Positions 25,490 to 34,308 of a stretch of DNA of 35,988 bases are shown in pieces. How positions within the stretch are numbered: position 1 is the stretch's first letter; each line of letters starts with the position of its first letter. The notes under the pieces were generated by a model that did not search any database, was not told where the DNA came from, and saw only the letters and a list, made by a program, of their open reading frames with translations. The translations under genes were made by a program, and so were the position numbers. This DNA comes from Mesorhizobium caraganae (GTDB lineage: Bacteria; Pseudomonadota; Alphaproteobacteria; Rhizobiales; Rhizobiaceae): contig NZ_JAFCGY010000045.1 in assembly GCF_016836705.1 (NCBI RefSeq), positions 1 to 35,988 of the forward strand, in the 5' to 3' direction.

Positions 25490-26707
25490 TTACGCGCGCA
25501 GCATCCGCCCCAGTGCCAGCATCTGTGGCGCCCTAATTCGGTCAATGTGGGCGGACGCGGGGTGTGACGCGAAGATCGCGACTACCATCTCCGCCTTTGG
25601 CGCGATATACAGGCTCTGACCGTAGAGGCCGAGACCTTCGAGAGCATCAAGCTCGTTGTGCGAAATCCACCATTGACTGCGGTACGTGTAGCCGAAGGGC
25701 AGTTGGGGCCTGGAGAAGCGGTCGCCCTCTTGCAGGTCGTGCACGACAGACGCCGGAACGAGCTGCTTTGCGTTCCACGTTCCTTCGCATCGGATCATCT
25801 CGCCGAAGCGCGCGAGATCGCGCAGGGTCGTGTTGAGGCCACTAGCGGCCCTCGGCGCGCCGGTCGTCGGGTCGATCTCGATGTAGCCGTCCTCCTCGCA
25901 GCCGAGCGGCGCCCACAGGCGCTCGTGCAACAGCTGCGCGAATGAGCGGCCCGTTACGCGCGCCATGACCCAGGCCATGACGTTCGTGTTAACGTTCTTG
26001 TATGCGAACTCGCCGTGCGCGCCTTGCTTACGCACCGTGCGCAGAAAGTCGCACGTATATGACTCGTCTATCTTTGTGACGTCCTGTACATATTCCAAGC
26101 TAGTCTGCATATCCATTACTTGGCGAAGAGTGGCATCCTCCCACCCGGTTCCTCGCAATTCTGGCAGGTAATGGGGGATCATCTTCAACTGGTCGAGCAC
26201 GCCTTCCTGCACGAACGCCGCGGTCAGCGTTCCTGTGTACGACTTCGTGATCGATTGGCACGAATGTGGCAGGTGCGGCTCGAGCGCGCCGAAATAGCGC
26301 TCGTAGACGATGCGACCCCGATGCAGAACCACGATACCGTCCGCGTAGGTGTCAAATAGCGCCTCGTCAAAGCGTCGGGTTCGACCATCCGTATCGGCGA
26401 AGGTGATTGGGTCGATGTCAGAGGACATGTCGCTGCGCTCAAGCAGTGATGGCCCGTCCTGTCCGCGCCACACATTGATGGTCGGCCGAAGCTCGCGCAT
26501 ATGCGACAACGACCAGCGGGTCTGCGGAAAAGCGAAGACAGTGCCGGCGTCGAACGTGATACGCTTGTCTGCAGGCGGCGGCACACCGCGCATCCACCCG
26601 AGTACACTTGGATCCGACGCCCGACCGTCGAGGTACCGCTGTCCGTCGAATTCAAGCACGCCCTCTGTCACGTTGCCGAGAGGTGCCTGCAGTTCACATT
26701 GTACCAT
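25490..26707 (-). CDS. Serine beta-lactamase-family hydrolase (EstB/NylB-like)
   Basis: A 405-aa class C beta-lactamase-fold protein. The active site is S152-I-T-K155 (SxxK) in SCQSITKSYTG, with Y236-K-N238 as the YxN motif. No signal peptide is visible, so it should be cytoplasmic, unlike periplasmic beta-lactamases. The family includes 6-aminohexanoate-dimer hydrolase, D-aminopeptidases and esterases. GGAG lies 6 nt before the ATG at 26707. It sits between the binding protein and permease genes of a peptide-type importer, so it probably cleaves an amide or ester in the imported compound. This is inference from context; antibiotic resistance is not implied. Confidence 0.88.
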   Translation of the reverse strand: MVQCELQAPLGNVTEGVLEFDGQRYLDGRASDPSVLGWMRGVPPPADKRITFDAGTVFAFPQTRWSLSHMRELRPTINVWRGQDGPSLLERSDMSSDIDPITFADTDGRTRRFDEALFDTYADGIVVLHRGRIVYERYFGALEPHLPHSCQSITKSYTGTLTAAFVQEGVLDQLKMIPHYLPELRGTGWEDATLRQVMDMQTSLEYVQDVTKIDESYTCDFLRTVRKQGAHGEFAYKNVNTNVMAWVMARVTGRSFAQLLHERLWAPLGCEEDGYIEIDPTTGAPRAASGLNTTLRDLARFGEMIRCEGTWNAKQLVPASVVHDLQEGDRFSRPQLPFGYTYRSQWWISHNELDALEGLGLYGQSLYIAPKAEMVVAIFASHPASAHIDRIRAPQMLALGRMLRA

Positions 26708-26845
26708 AAATGCTCCAGCCTTCCCAGTCTCTTCGATGCCAGAATGGCCGCTAATGCGGGGGTCTAGCAGAGATGCGGCCTATTCTGAACGGATGTAAGC
26801 GGAGATTGCGTCGTCATAACTTGAGCCTCCAGCAGGTGGCCAAAT

Positions 26846-28498
26846 TCACGCACTCGGGTCGAGCCAGACCTTACTGAGTTCTGTCTCCCCTACCGGATGC
26901 ATGTAGTAGTTCTTCACCTGTTTGGTGGAGTGATGGAACGCCGCAACCCAATAAGGCTGAATAATCACACCGGAATCCTGCAGGATCGTTTCAACATCCT
27001 GCATGAGCGCCCTGCGCTTCTGTGGATCTGGCACCGTCAACGCCGCGTCGAGTTTCTTATCGAATTCCGGATTTAACCACGCCGTCTCATTCCAGGCTGC
27101 GCCACTGCGATAGGCAAGCACCAAAGTCTGCACACCCAACGGCCGCATGTTCCAATTTGTTACGGAAAGTGGATACTTCAACCACCCGTTCCAGAAACTG
27201 GACTCGGGAATAACCGTACGCTTCACCTTGAACCCGGCCTCGCGCAACTGCGCAGCGATCGCATCGGCCGTGCCCTTAAGCCATTCTGTGTCGCTGCTGA
27301 TGATGTCGTGCTCGAAGTCCATCTGACCAGCTTCGGTCATAAGCCGCCTGGCAGCCTCAACATCCCGTTTCTTTTCCGGAACCGGGTAAAACTCGGGATG
27401 TAAGGGGGCTACATGATAATTTGCAGCAACGATGCCATAACCATTGTAGGCAATCTGCAGCACAGCATTATTGTCGACCGCTAACTGCAGTGCATTGCGC
27501 ACCCGCTGGTCGTCGTACGGTTTAGTAGTGACGTGGGCGCGGCACACTATAGTAGTGGCCGTCTTCGCCTCAGACTTCACCAGGCCAATTTTATCTAAGA
27601 TTTTAACAAAACTAGTATCCGTCCCTTCGTTCGCATCTACCTCTCCTGATTCGAAAGCGCTCAGAAGCGCGGACGGATCGCTGCCATAGTCAATGAATTG
27701 CACTTCGTCCAAGTAGGCTTCGCCGCCCCACCAGCTTCCGTTTGTTCGACGCTTCACGACTGCCTTTTGGCTCACGTCCCATGACACCAGTTCAAACGGT
27801 CCCGTGCCTACCGGATGGGCAACGAGGTCCGACCCGTTCTTTTCGTAGTCACGGTGAACGATCAGCGCGGGATAATCGGCAAACCCCGGAATGATCGTAA
27901 TATCGGGTTTTGGCAGCTTGAGTTTAATCGTGTGGTCGTCGACTTTTGAAATAGCGCCTTCTAGTGCTTTGCCCGTCTTTTCATCAACGAGCGTAGCCAT
28001 GCGCGCAGCCATTGAGTTCCCAGGCACGTCCCTTTCACACCAGCGCAGCAGGTTGAACACTACGTCATCGGCAGTGAAGTCGTCCCCGTTGTTCCACTTG
28101 ACGCCCTTCCGCAGGCGCAGGAGATATTCCGTCGCGTCGTCATTCGTGTCCCAACTTTCAAGAAGCCTTGGTTCAAAGGTGTATTCGTTGGTATACTTGA
28201 CTAGTGGCTCGAGGAATTGCCGGTAGACGTTAGCCACTCCTGGATAGTCATTTACGCGCGGATCCTTCGGACCATAAACCTGCGTAGCAATTCGCAGAGT
28301 TCCACCTTTCTTAGGCACTTCTTCGGCATGCGCCGGCGGTATTGCATCCAGCATCGAGTACGCCATGGCTGTCGACGCACCGAAGACGGAAGCGAGCGCC
28401 AGGAACTCGCGCCGGTCCATCCCGTCCTTTTTTGCTTCCTCGGCGAGACTGTCGAAGACCTTAGGCATAGGTTTGCCATGCCTAGTAAAATACCCCAT
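26846..28498 (-). CDS. Peptide/opine-type ABC transporter substrate-binding protein (SBP_bac_5), Tat-exported
   Basis: A 550-aa periplasmic binding protein of the DppA/OppA family. The N-terminus has a twin-arginine signal: D-R29-R30-EFLALAS, a hydrophobic stretch, then an AHA-type cleavage site near residue 58. The family core follows (TLRIATQVYGP, YLLRLRKGVKWNNGDDFTADD). GGGGAGG lies 6 nt before the ATG. It is the first gene of the importer operon, 138 bp ahead of the beta-lactamase-family gene. The shared inverted-repeat element lies about 170 bp upstream. The ligand is not readable from sequence; the family takes peptides, opines, and modified amino acids. Confidence 0.94.
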   Translation of the reverse strand: MGYFTRHGKPMPKVFDSLAEEAKKDGMDRREFLALASVFGASTAMAYSMLDAIPPAHAEEVPKKGGTLRIATQVYGPKDPRVNDYPGVANVYRQFLEPLVKYTNEYTFEPRLLESWDTNDDATEYLLRLRKGVKWNNGDDFTADDVVFNLLRWCERDVPGNSMAARMATLVDEKTGKALEGAISKVDDHTIKLKLPKPDITIIPGFADYPALIVHRDYEKNGSDLVAHPVGTGPFELVSWDVSQKAVVKRRTNGSWWGGEAYLDEVQFIDYGSDPSALLSAFESGEVDANEGTDTSFVKILDKIGLVKSEAKTATTIVCRAHVTTKPYDDQRVRNALQLAVDNNAVLQIAYNGYGIVAANYHVAPLHPEFYPVPEKKRDVEAARRLMTEAGQMDFEHDIISSDTEWLKGTADAIAAQLREAGFKVKRTVIPESSFWNGWLKYPLSVTNWNMRPLGVQTLVLAYRSGAAWNETAWLNPEFDKKLDAALTVPDPQKRRALMQDVETILQDSGVIIQPYWVAAFHHSTKQVKNYYMHPVGETELSKVWLDPSA

Positions 28499-28965
28499 TT
28501 GAACCTCCCCAAATTAGTTACCGCCCGCAGTTTTACACCAGCACACAAAAAGCACCGCTTTTGGCACCAAAGACGTGTGAAAGAGTTGGACTCTGCGCTG
28601 GAATGTTCTGCACGCGGGGCACAGGTTACAGAAAGGGACGACTTTGGGCAGTCGAATTAAAATCAACCGGCGGGCGATTTTTTTTCCATTCGTGCTGTGA
28701 TCTGTTTGAGCATCGACGGACATGCCGCTTGCGCGTTCAGCGCCCTTGCCGCCAGGTGGGCAGGTAGAAGCCGTGAACGGGCCTATCCGAATTCCGACCT
28801 CGAGGCCATGAACTGCCAATCTGGCTGCATCAATATTGGCGTCGGCCGCACGGCAGTCTAAAATTAAAAAGCACATCAGCAGACTCGCACTTACATGAGG
28901 CTCCATAGATGTTTAGTCCCACGGTGTGATGGTAGCATTGATGCAGCCATCGATAAGCACACACT
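28499..28965. other. Promoter region of the importer operon (about 470 bp)
   Basis: No convincing gene. It carries the inverted-repeat element at 28659-28681 and a Shine-Dalgarno for the binding protein. The frame on the minus strand (28514-28906) is Cys-rich with no known domain. The right boundary is the IS481-type remnant. Confidence 0.5.
28659..28681 (-). promoter_or_regulatory. Putative shared operator, copy 2 (upstream of the binding-protein gene)
   Basis: A perfect dyad AAAATC-N11-GATTTT, preceded by CGAATT and extended by a T run and CCATTCG. Compared with copy 3, both arms change together (G to A in one, C to T in the other), which keeps the symmetry. The centre is about 172 bp upstream of the start codon. 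Confidence 0.6.
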
Positions 28966-29198
28966 ACGGGACAGATACTTCACGGGAGCGCCACGACCAC
29001 TCACGCGGTCTGAGCTGCGATACAGTGATCGAAAGCTTCGATCTAGGAGTTGAGCGAACGCTACGGCATAAACCCCAAGACGGTGACGAAGTGAAAGAAG
29101 CGCGACTTCGTCACCGACACACCGATTGGTCCGAAGGATGTGCGCTCTACAGTGCTCTCGAAGGAAGAGGAAGCGCTGGGCGTCGCCTTTTGCTGGCT
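28966..29198 (+). mobile_element. IS481-type transposase remnant (5' part, multiple stops)
   Basis: Read in one frame from 28966 the sequence gives GQILHGSATTTHAV, AAIQ, SKASI, ELSERYGINPKTVTK and KKRDFVTDTPIGPK followed by RSTVLSKEEEALGVAF. This is the N-terminus of a common rhizobial IS481-like transposase family. The first codon is ACG where ATG is expected, and four in-frame stops (TGA, TGA, TAG, TGA) interrupt it. It ends abruptly at about 29198 against an IS630 fragment in the opposite orientation. Confidence 0.7.
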
Positions 29199-29640
29199 TT
29201 CGTCAATGAACACCAGGCGCCGTGGATCAAGCCTGCCCTGGTACTTTCTCCACTGCGCCCGTCGTCGCGCAATCGACGGCCTGTCCTGCTCGCTGGCGAA
29301 CAGCGTTTTTTGAAGCTGAACCCGGCCTCCTTCAGCACACGCCACACCGAAGGGGGATGCCGAGATGCCGCGCTCGGAAAGCTCCGCCCACAAGGCTCGC
29401 ACGCTCACATGCGACGGCGAGGCAACCCGATCCGGCAGCCACCACGATGAGGTTCCAATCTCGGCCGGCTTGGCGTCCCATGCGGCGCGCCGAGGCACTT
29501 TCGCTCGACTGATGGCGCTGCGACCACTTCACAACACTCGCTACGCTGACCCCGAACAAAACAGCCGTTTCCCGGCACGTCCGACCAGCGGCAACCGTCG
29601 CCGCAACCCGCTCACGAAGACGTTTGAATAGGTTCTTAGC
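29199..29640 (-). mobile_element. IS630-family transposase remnant (frameshifted, truncated)
   Basis: The minus strand from about 29640 encodes RLRERVAATVAAGRTC and the HTH FGVSVASVVKWSQRH; a frameshift near 29470 then leads to LWAELSERGI..., LFASEQDRPS and IARRRAQWRKYQGRL, ending at LVFIDE, the first DDE-type Asp. The expected rest of the catalytic domain is absent; the sequence passes into the IS481-type remnant. It is not functional. Confidence 0.75.
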
Positions 29641-29677
29641 ATCAGATGCCGGCCCTCCGCCCAGCGAGCATCTTGAA

Positions 29678-32056
29678 TCACAAGATCACCCGCTCGTGAA
29701 TCCCCATCCCTCCGCTTTCTTCCGAAATAGGCGACAGAACGATCCGATGGTCAACCTCTCTCTGGATCAGATGTTCTGAATACAGCAACGGTTTATATTC
29801 TCCTCGGTGCCAGTCTGAGGCCAGATCTCGATAATGGTTCGAAAGCGGCACACCCGACTGGCCAGGATTGTTAATAAATACACTGTTGTCCCAAGATCCA
29901 ACATCAATAATCATCCGCACCGACGGTCCTGTAGTAACGGAGAACTCGTCCTGCCGATAAGTCGAATAATTCAAAGTCGAGCCACTACCGCCAAGGGCGA
30001 TTGGCCCCAAAGACCATTCTTCAGCCGTTAATTCCTGTAGAGGGTGGCGTAATTCGAGCCTATGAATGCTCCCCCATGACCATTCCGCAGGGTCATGCCC
30101 CATGATTGCCATGCATTCGGCCCAGGCAGAAGCAAGGGTTGCCTTAATTGAGTCAGCCAGGCTTTCATCCGGGTGCACCTGTTCGAGCCAAGAAGCTATG
30201 GCTGAAGGCTCTAACGGTACGAGTAGTGCCAATATTTGATCGTCGGCGCCCTCCAATCGAGCAATTGTCGGACCAAGATGCTTGCTAAGCCAGATCTCGA
30301 AAAAAGCCGCAGCCGCGGAACTCGCATCCAAATGCCCATCCCAATCACAAAGCAATTGAAGCGCTGGCTCCGACTTGGAGTGGAGAAGAACTCCTAACCG
30401 CGCAAGAATACGAGTTGCGATTGGCGAATAAACCGAACACTGCAGCGACATACAGTCTTGAATAGAGATCGGTTCTGACCTCGAAAGGCTTGAATGAAGC
30501 GTATCGTGTCGGCTACTGTCCGACCACTCGTAACCAAAAGCTGGATGGGCTCTACTCCACTCTTCCGGCACATTCATTGCATTAGCAGTAGCAACGAAAC
30601 CTTTCACTGGGTTTGTCTCGGACGGTCCTTCGTCCGGCGACAAATACCCTTCCCATTCAAATTGGCCATCTCCGGGAACCGGAAGCAGGCCGTCCCAATT
30701 TCTTCGAACCGGGGACGCACCTGAGGGTTTCCACGCGATTGTATTGGAAGTGTCCGCGTAGATGTGATTGACAGAGGGGCAACCCCAGGATGCTAGGGCG
30801 GAAACGTACTCTGCATGGGACTTCGCGCGCATAACCGCCAAGCTGGCCATGTAAGGAGCCATGCCGGAATCCATCCACACAGTTCGTAAGGCGAAAGCGC
30901 GGTTGTCTTCAGCATTCTGGTAAAGAATAGGGCCATGGCGCGTAAATCGAAGTGCGACCTCGTGGTTCTTGTGGCCACGAACCGGGATACTCTCTTTAAC
31001 GGTCACTACCTGTTCCCAGGCTCCTTCATAGGAGTATTTATTTCCCTCACCGGGCTTCAGATCGTAGACGTAGATATCTTCCTGATCAGCGCCAAAAATA
31101 GTCAGACCAAAAGCGGCCGTGCCGTTATGGCCCATCGAAATTCCTGGCACCAACGGCTCCCCGGCCCCGATGACATTGAGGCCAGGCATACTCAGGTGTA
31201 CAATATATCTGATCGACGGCAGGACATGCTTCCGATGCGGATCTATCGCCAGTATCGGGCGTCCAGTTGTTGTTTTTCCCGCGGATATAGCCCAGTTGTT
31301 TGAGCCCTCTTCGAACGCCGTCCGTACAATCTCGTCAGACGCTGTCACGCTGGTCCAGAGCCCAGCTTCGTGAAGACTGGCTGCAAGTCGTTCCCTTGAG
31401 AATGATACTGGACTGATTGCCAGGCGAAAATCACGCAGCACTCGATCACTCAGAACGGCCGGGTCAAAGCCTTGCGCTAGTCGTGGCGCTATCGCGGGTG
31501 ACAATTCTTGCCTCAGCCTGTCTAGGCGAGTGCCTTGCTCCACGCCCGCCAAGGCCATCACCTTACAACGTAGAAGCTCCGAAATCGCGTTCCGGGTAAG
31601 TGAATGCGTTCTCACCCTGACGACGTCTTCCGGTTTCCAATGGTCAGGCCTGTGGCCGAGGAGGATGAACTCGGGTGGCAACGCAATCAATCCGTCATTG
31701 CAGCTGTCGACATAGGAATTTATACCATCTACGAACGCGGAGCATATTTCCTCGGACTCAGGACCGTATGCCGTCCATTCTGTACTCATGGCTCCGCGAA
31801 ATAGAAAGTGACGCGCTGCCCTGTCTTGCTCCAGATAGCCGGGACCAAAGTCCCGTGACAGGAGACCGAGACCTCGTTTGCGCGCGATATCGATCTGCCA
31901 GAGGCGGTCTCGGGCTGCATTCCAACCCTGGGCGAAAAATAAGTCGTGCAGGTTTTGCGCCTTGATGTGGGGAACTCCCCACCTATCAATGTCGATCGCG
32001 ACCTCGTTCTTGAGCCTGCTGAAACTGTGGCGATCGAAGGTGATGCTTGTAGACAT
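29678..32056 (-). CDS. Penicillin acylase-family N-terminal-nucleophile amidohydrolase
   Basis: A 792-aa precursor of the Ntn-hydrolase family (penicillin G acylase, AHL acylase, cephalosporin acylase). The autocleavage site is GSNNWAIS with Ser252 as the new N-terminus of the beta chain. Alpha-chain landmarks GVPHIKAQNLHDLFFAQGW are present, and later the FGLTIFGADQEDIY and NHIYADTSNTIAW segments. No signal peptide is seen from the chosen ATG (GGAAC 8 nt upstream) or from the ATG 33 bp earlier, so it is probably cytoplasmic, unlike most secreted family members. It hydrolyses an amide, removing an acyl group from an amine or amino acid; the substrate is unknown. It is divergent from the GabT-like gene and shares with it a 296-bp region containing operator copy 3. 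Confidence 0.9.
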   Translation of the reverse strand: MSTSITFDRHSFSRLKNEVAIDIDRWGVPHIKAQNLHDLFFAQGWNAARDRLWQIDIARKRGLGLLSRDFGPGYLEQDRAARHFLFRGAMSTEWTAYGPESEEICSAFVDGINSYVDSCNDGLIALPPEFILLGHRPDHWKPEDVVRVRTHSLTRNAISELLRCKVMALAGVEQGTRLDRLRQELSPAIAPRLAQGFDPAVLSDRVLRDFRLAISPVSFSRERLAASLHEAGLWTSVTASDEIVRTAFEEGSNNWAISAGKTTTGRPILAIDPHRKHVLPSIRYIVHLSMPGLNVIGAGEPLVPGISMGHNGTAAFGLTIFGADQEDIYVYDLKPGEGNKYSYEGAWEQVVTVKESIPVRGHKNHEVALRFTRHGPILYQNAEDNRAFALRTVWMDSGMAPYMASLAVMRAKSHAEYVSALASWGCPSVNHIYADTSNTIAWKPSGASPVRRNWDGLLPVPGDGQFEWEGYLSPDEGPSETNPVKGFVATANAMNVPEEWSRAHPAFGYEWSDSSRHDTLHSSLSRSEPISIQDCMSLQCSVYSPIATRILARLGVLLHSKSEPALQLLCDWDGHLDASSAAAAFFEIWLSKHLGPTIARLEGADDQILALLVPLEPSAIASWLEQVHPDESLADSIKATLASAWAECMAIMGHDPAEWSWGSIHRLELRHPLQELTAEEWSLGPIALGGSGSTLNYSTYRQDEFSVTTGPSVRMIIDVGSWDNSVFINNPGQSGVPLSNHYRDLASDWHRGEYKPLLYSEHLIQREVDHRIVLSPISEESGGMGIHERVIL

Positions 32057-32189
32057 TATCTTGTTCCATCTACGGCCAGGCATTGGCAATCACCCAGACG
32101 CTCAACACTGAACGGGCCGCTTACGTCGGCAGGAGCGGTCCAAGTTGATAACATCCGTACCAATCCACCTCGGGATGGGCACTCGAATA

Positions 32190-32212
32190 AAAGTCAATTG
32201 GTAGGCGACTTT
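32190..32212 (-). promoter_or_regulatory. Putative shared operator, copy 3 (acylase/aminotransferase divergent promoter)
   Basis: A perfect dyad AAAGTC-N11-GACTTT, preceded by CGAATA and extended by a T run and GCATCGG. The centre is about 145 bp upstream of the acylase start and 152 bp upstream of the aminotransferase start, so one site could serve both. The orientation matches the other copies with respect to the acylase gene. Confidence 0.6.
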
Positions 32213-32352
32213 TTTGCATCGGCTGCAAGCCTTCGACACGTGCTAATTGTCACCAACCCTTTGATCACGCGCCGCTAGTCAGCAAATCCAAAAGCTGGCG
32301 AATACAATAGGGCCACAGCCAAGAGATTTGCCCATTGATAGAGGAACAAGAT

Positions 32353-33648
32353 ATGAGCATTACCAACCGCGAACTCGAGAGCAGGCGCATAGCGGCGGTT
32401 CCCGGTGGTGTAGCGTGCGCATTCCCAATTTTCGCTGATAGAGCTCTTAACGCAGAGCTTTGGGACGTTGACGGGCGACGCTACATCGACTTCGTGGGTG
32501 GAATGGGTGCCCTCGCCGTTGGTCATTCGCATCCTAGAATCGTTGCAGCAATTCGCGATCAGTTGAATCGCTTCACTCACACCTTTTTTGGAACTGCCCC
32601 TTATGAAGGCTACGTTGCCCTGGCCGAGCGACTCAATGCTCTTGCGCCGATGACCCCGGCCAAGACTCTGCTCGTTACAACGGGCGCCGAAGCAGTCGAG
32701 AACGCGGTTAAGATTGCTCGTTACTACACGGGTCGCCGCGGTATTATTGTCTTTAGCGGAAGCTTTCATGGCCGAACGCTGCTAACCCTCGGAATGACGG
32801 CTCAGGTGAACCCTTACAAAGAGGGTTTTGGTCCGTTTCCGGGAGAGATTTATCGTGTTCCGTTCCCATACGCATATCGCGGAATCAGTACGCAGGACGC
32901 CCTGTCGGCCCTCCATGCTCTATTTGAAATTGAACTCACTGCTTCAGAAGTTGCCGCAATTGTCATTGAGCCGGTCCAGGGCGAAGGTGGTTTCCTGCCG
33001 GCGTCCCCTGAATTCCTTAAAGCTGTTAGACAGATCTGCGACACTCACGGCATAGTGTTGGTCGCTGATGAGGTCCAGTCGGGTTTCGGACGGACGGGCA
33101 GACTTTTCGCAATAGAAAATTTCGACGTTCAGCCGGATTTGATAGCTGCCGCCAAGAGCCTTGCGGGCGGGCTGCCACTTGGAGCCGTGATCGGCAGGGC
33201 GGAAATTATGGACTCGGTCCACCGCGGGGGGCTGGGGGGCACTTACGCCGGTAATCCATTGGCATGCGCAGCCGCGCTGGCAGTGTTAGACGTTCTTGAG
33301 CACGAAGGATTGCTCGCTCGGGCAGAAGAAATTGGTGCGCGCCTGCAAGCGGGATTTGAGCGCCTCCGAATTAGAAGCAACCATGCCGAGATCGGCGAGA
33401 TCCGTAGGCTCGGCGCAATGATTGGCATAGAATTGGTTACGGATAGCGTCAGCCGCGAGCCAGCGACAGATGTCACCACGAGAATCATCCAGGAAGCCGC
33501 TCAAAACGGCCTGCTGCTGGCCTCGGCAGGACGCTTTCACAATGTGATCCGCTTCCTTGTGCCGCTCACAACTTCGAACGAGATTCTGGACGAGGCCATA
33601 TCCATCCTCAGTCGAACAATGGAAAGTGTGTCTGAGCTCCAAGCCTAG
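32353..33648 (+). CDS. gabT: Class III PLP aminotransferase (4-aminobutyrate aminotransferase-like)
   Basis: A 431-aa class III aminotransferase. PLP-binding features are TTGAEAVENAVKIAR, SFHGRT, ADEVQSGFGRTG with Asp239, and Lys268 in AAAKSLAGGLPLG. Length and sequence follow GABA aminotransferase (GabT/PuuE), which transfers the amino group of GABA or a similar omega-amino acid to 2-oxoglutarate. The ATG at 32353 has GAGGAAC upstream; an in-frame start 18 bp earlier is weaker. It is divergent from the acylase gene. In this cluster it could act on the free amino acid released by amide cleavage; exact substrate assignment (GABA, beta-alanine, ornithine-type) is uncertain. Confidence 0.88.
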   Translation: MSITNRELESRRIAAVPGGVACAFPIFADRALNAELWDVDGRRYIDFVGGMGALAVGHSHPRIVAAIRDQLNRFTHTFFGTAPYEGYVALAERLNALAPMTPAKTLLVTTGAEAVENAVKIARYYTGRRGIIVFSGSFHGRTLLTLGMTAQVNPYKEGFGPFPGEIYRVPFPYAYRGISTQDALSALHALFEIELTASEVAAIVIEPVQGEGGFLPASPEFLKAVRQICDTHGIVLVADEVQSGFGRTGRLFAIENFDVQPDLIAAAKSLAGGLPLGAVIGRAEIMDSVHRGGLGGTYAGNPLACAAALAVLDVLEHEGLLARAEEIGARLQAGFERLRIRSNHAEIGEIRRLGAMIGIELVTDSVSREPATDVTTRIIQEAAQNGLLLASAGRFHNVIRFLVPLTTSNEILDEAISILSRTMESVSELQA

Positions 33649-33736
33649 CACCGAAGGCGCGGCACGCGGAGGGCAAGCCGATGGAACTGCCAGACCCTGG
33701 TGACAGGCAGATCTGGCGTTAGAGTATCCGTCTTGG

Positions 33737-33856
33737 TCAAGGAAGGGATGGCAACCATTTCCGGTCGTCCCTGATGAGCGCGTTTGCGAGAACAACGAGG
33801 TTTCTCATGATGGCGGTTATAGCGAGTTTCGCGGGTCTGTCGCCTACTGTGCGGTT
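33737..33856 (-). mobile_element. IS110-family transposase C-terminal remnant
   Basis: The minus strand encodes NRTVGDRPAKLAITAIMRN, then LVVLANALIRDDRKWLPSL and a stop at 33737. RPAK-x-A-ITAIMR-x-LVVLAN is the characteristic C-terminus of IS110-type (COG3547) transposases. The upstream part is frameshifted and lost. Together with the flanking sequence it fills the 426-bp gap between the aminotransferase and the DUF6429 gene; nothing else was seen there apart from an imperfect GC-rich hairpin near 33975-33995. Confidence 0.7.
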
Positions 33857-34074
33857 CATCGATCTTACCCCTCCCGTCGCCGCCGGCCGGTGAAGACCCG
33901 CAGGCGGCAACCCACCTTTGCCTCGAAACGACGAAACTCATAAGATAAGCGGTTCACCGTTGACTGAATCGGATCGGATCCCCCTGGGGTCCGATTAATA
34001 ATTCAGGATGCTGGCTGGATTGTATCCATCCGGTCTGGGCCGCGGCGGGGTGCGGTCTGTGTTAAGCTGCAGCG

Positions 34075-34308
34075 ATGGAGATCGACACCGACAAGATCGA
34101 TGATGCGGTCCTGGCACTGCTTTGGGTGACCCTGCACAATGAACGGTGCGCCTGGAAGGGCTTTGACTGGGACGTGACGGATCGACTTCACCGGAAGGGA
34201 CTGATCGCCGACCCGGTCAACAAGGCAAAATCCTTGGTGTTGACGGACGAGGGTCTTCGGCGGTCGGAGGAACTGTTTCGCGCGCTGTTTACGCGGCCGA
34301 CGCCATGA
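34075..34308 (+). CDS. DUF6429 family small protein (IS66-associated)
   Basis: A 77-aa protein, MEIDTDKIDDAVLALLWVTL... with WKGFDWDVTDRLHRKGLI and LVLTDEGLRRSEELF. This is the DUF6429 family, small winged-helix-like proteins often found next to IS66 tnpC in rhizobia. It converges on tnpC, and the 3' ends overlap by 20 bp. The function is unknown; co-occurrence suggests a passenger of the element. No clear ribosome-binding site is seen upstream of the ATG. Confidence 0.8.
   Translation: MEIDTDKIDDAVLALLWVTLHNERCAWKGFDWDVTDRLHRKGLIADPVNKAKSLVLTDEGLRRSEELFRALFTRPTP

Noticed and set aside
33943..33970. Left inverted repeat of the IS66 element (ATAAGCGGTTCACC-like)
   Set aside because: It resembles known IS66 GTAAGCGG-type ends, but the partner end is outside the window, so it cannot be confirmed.
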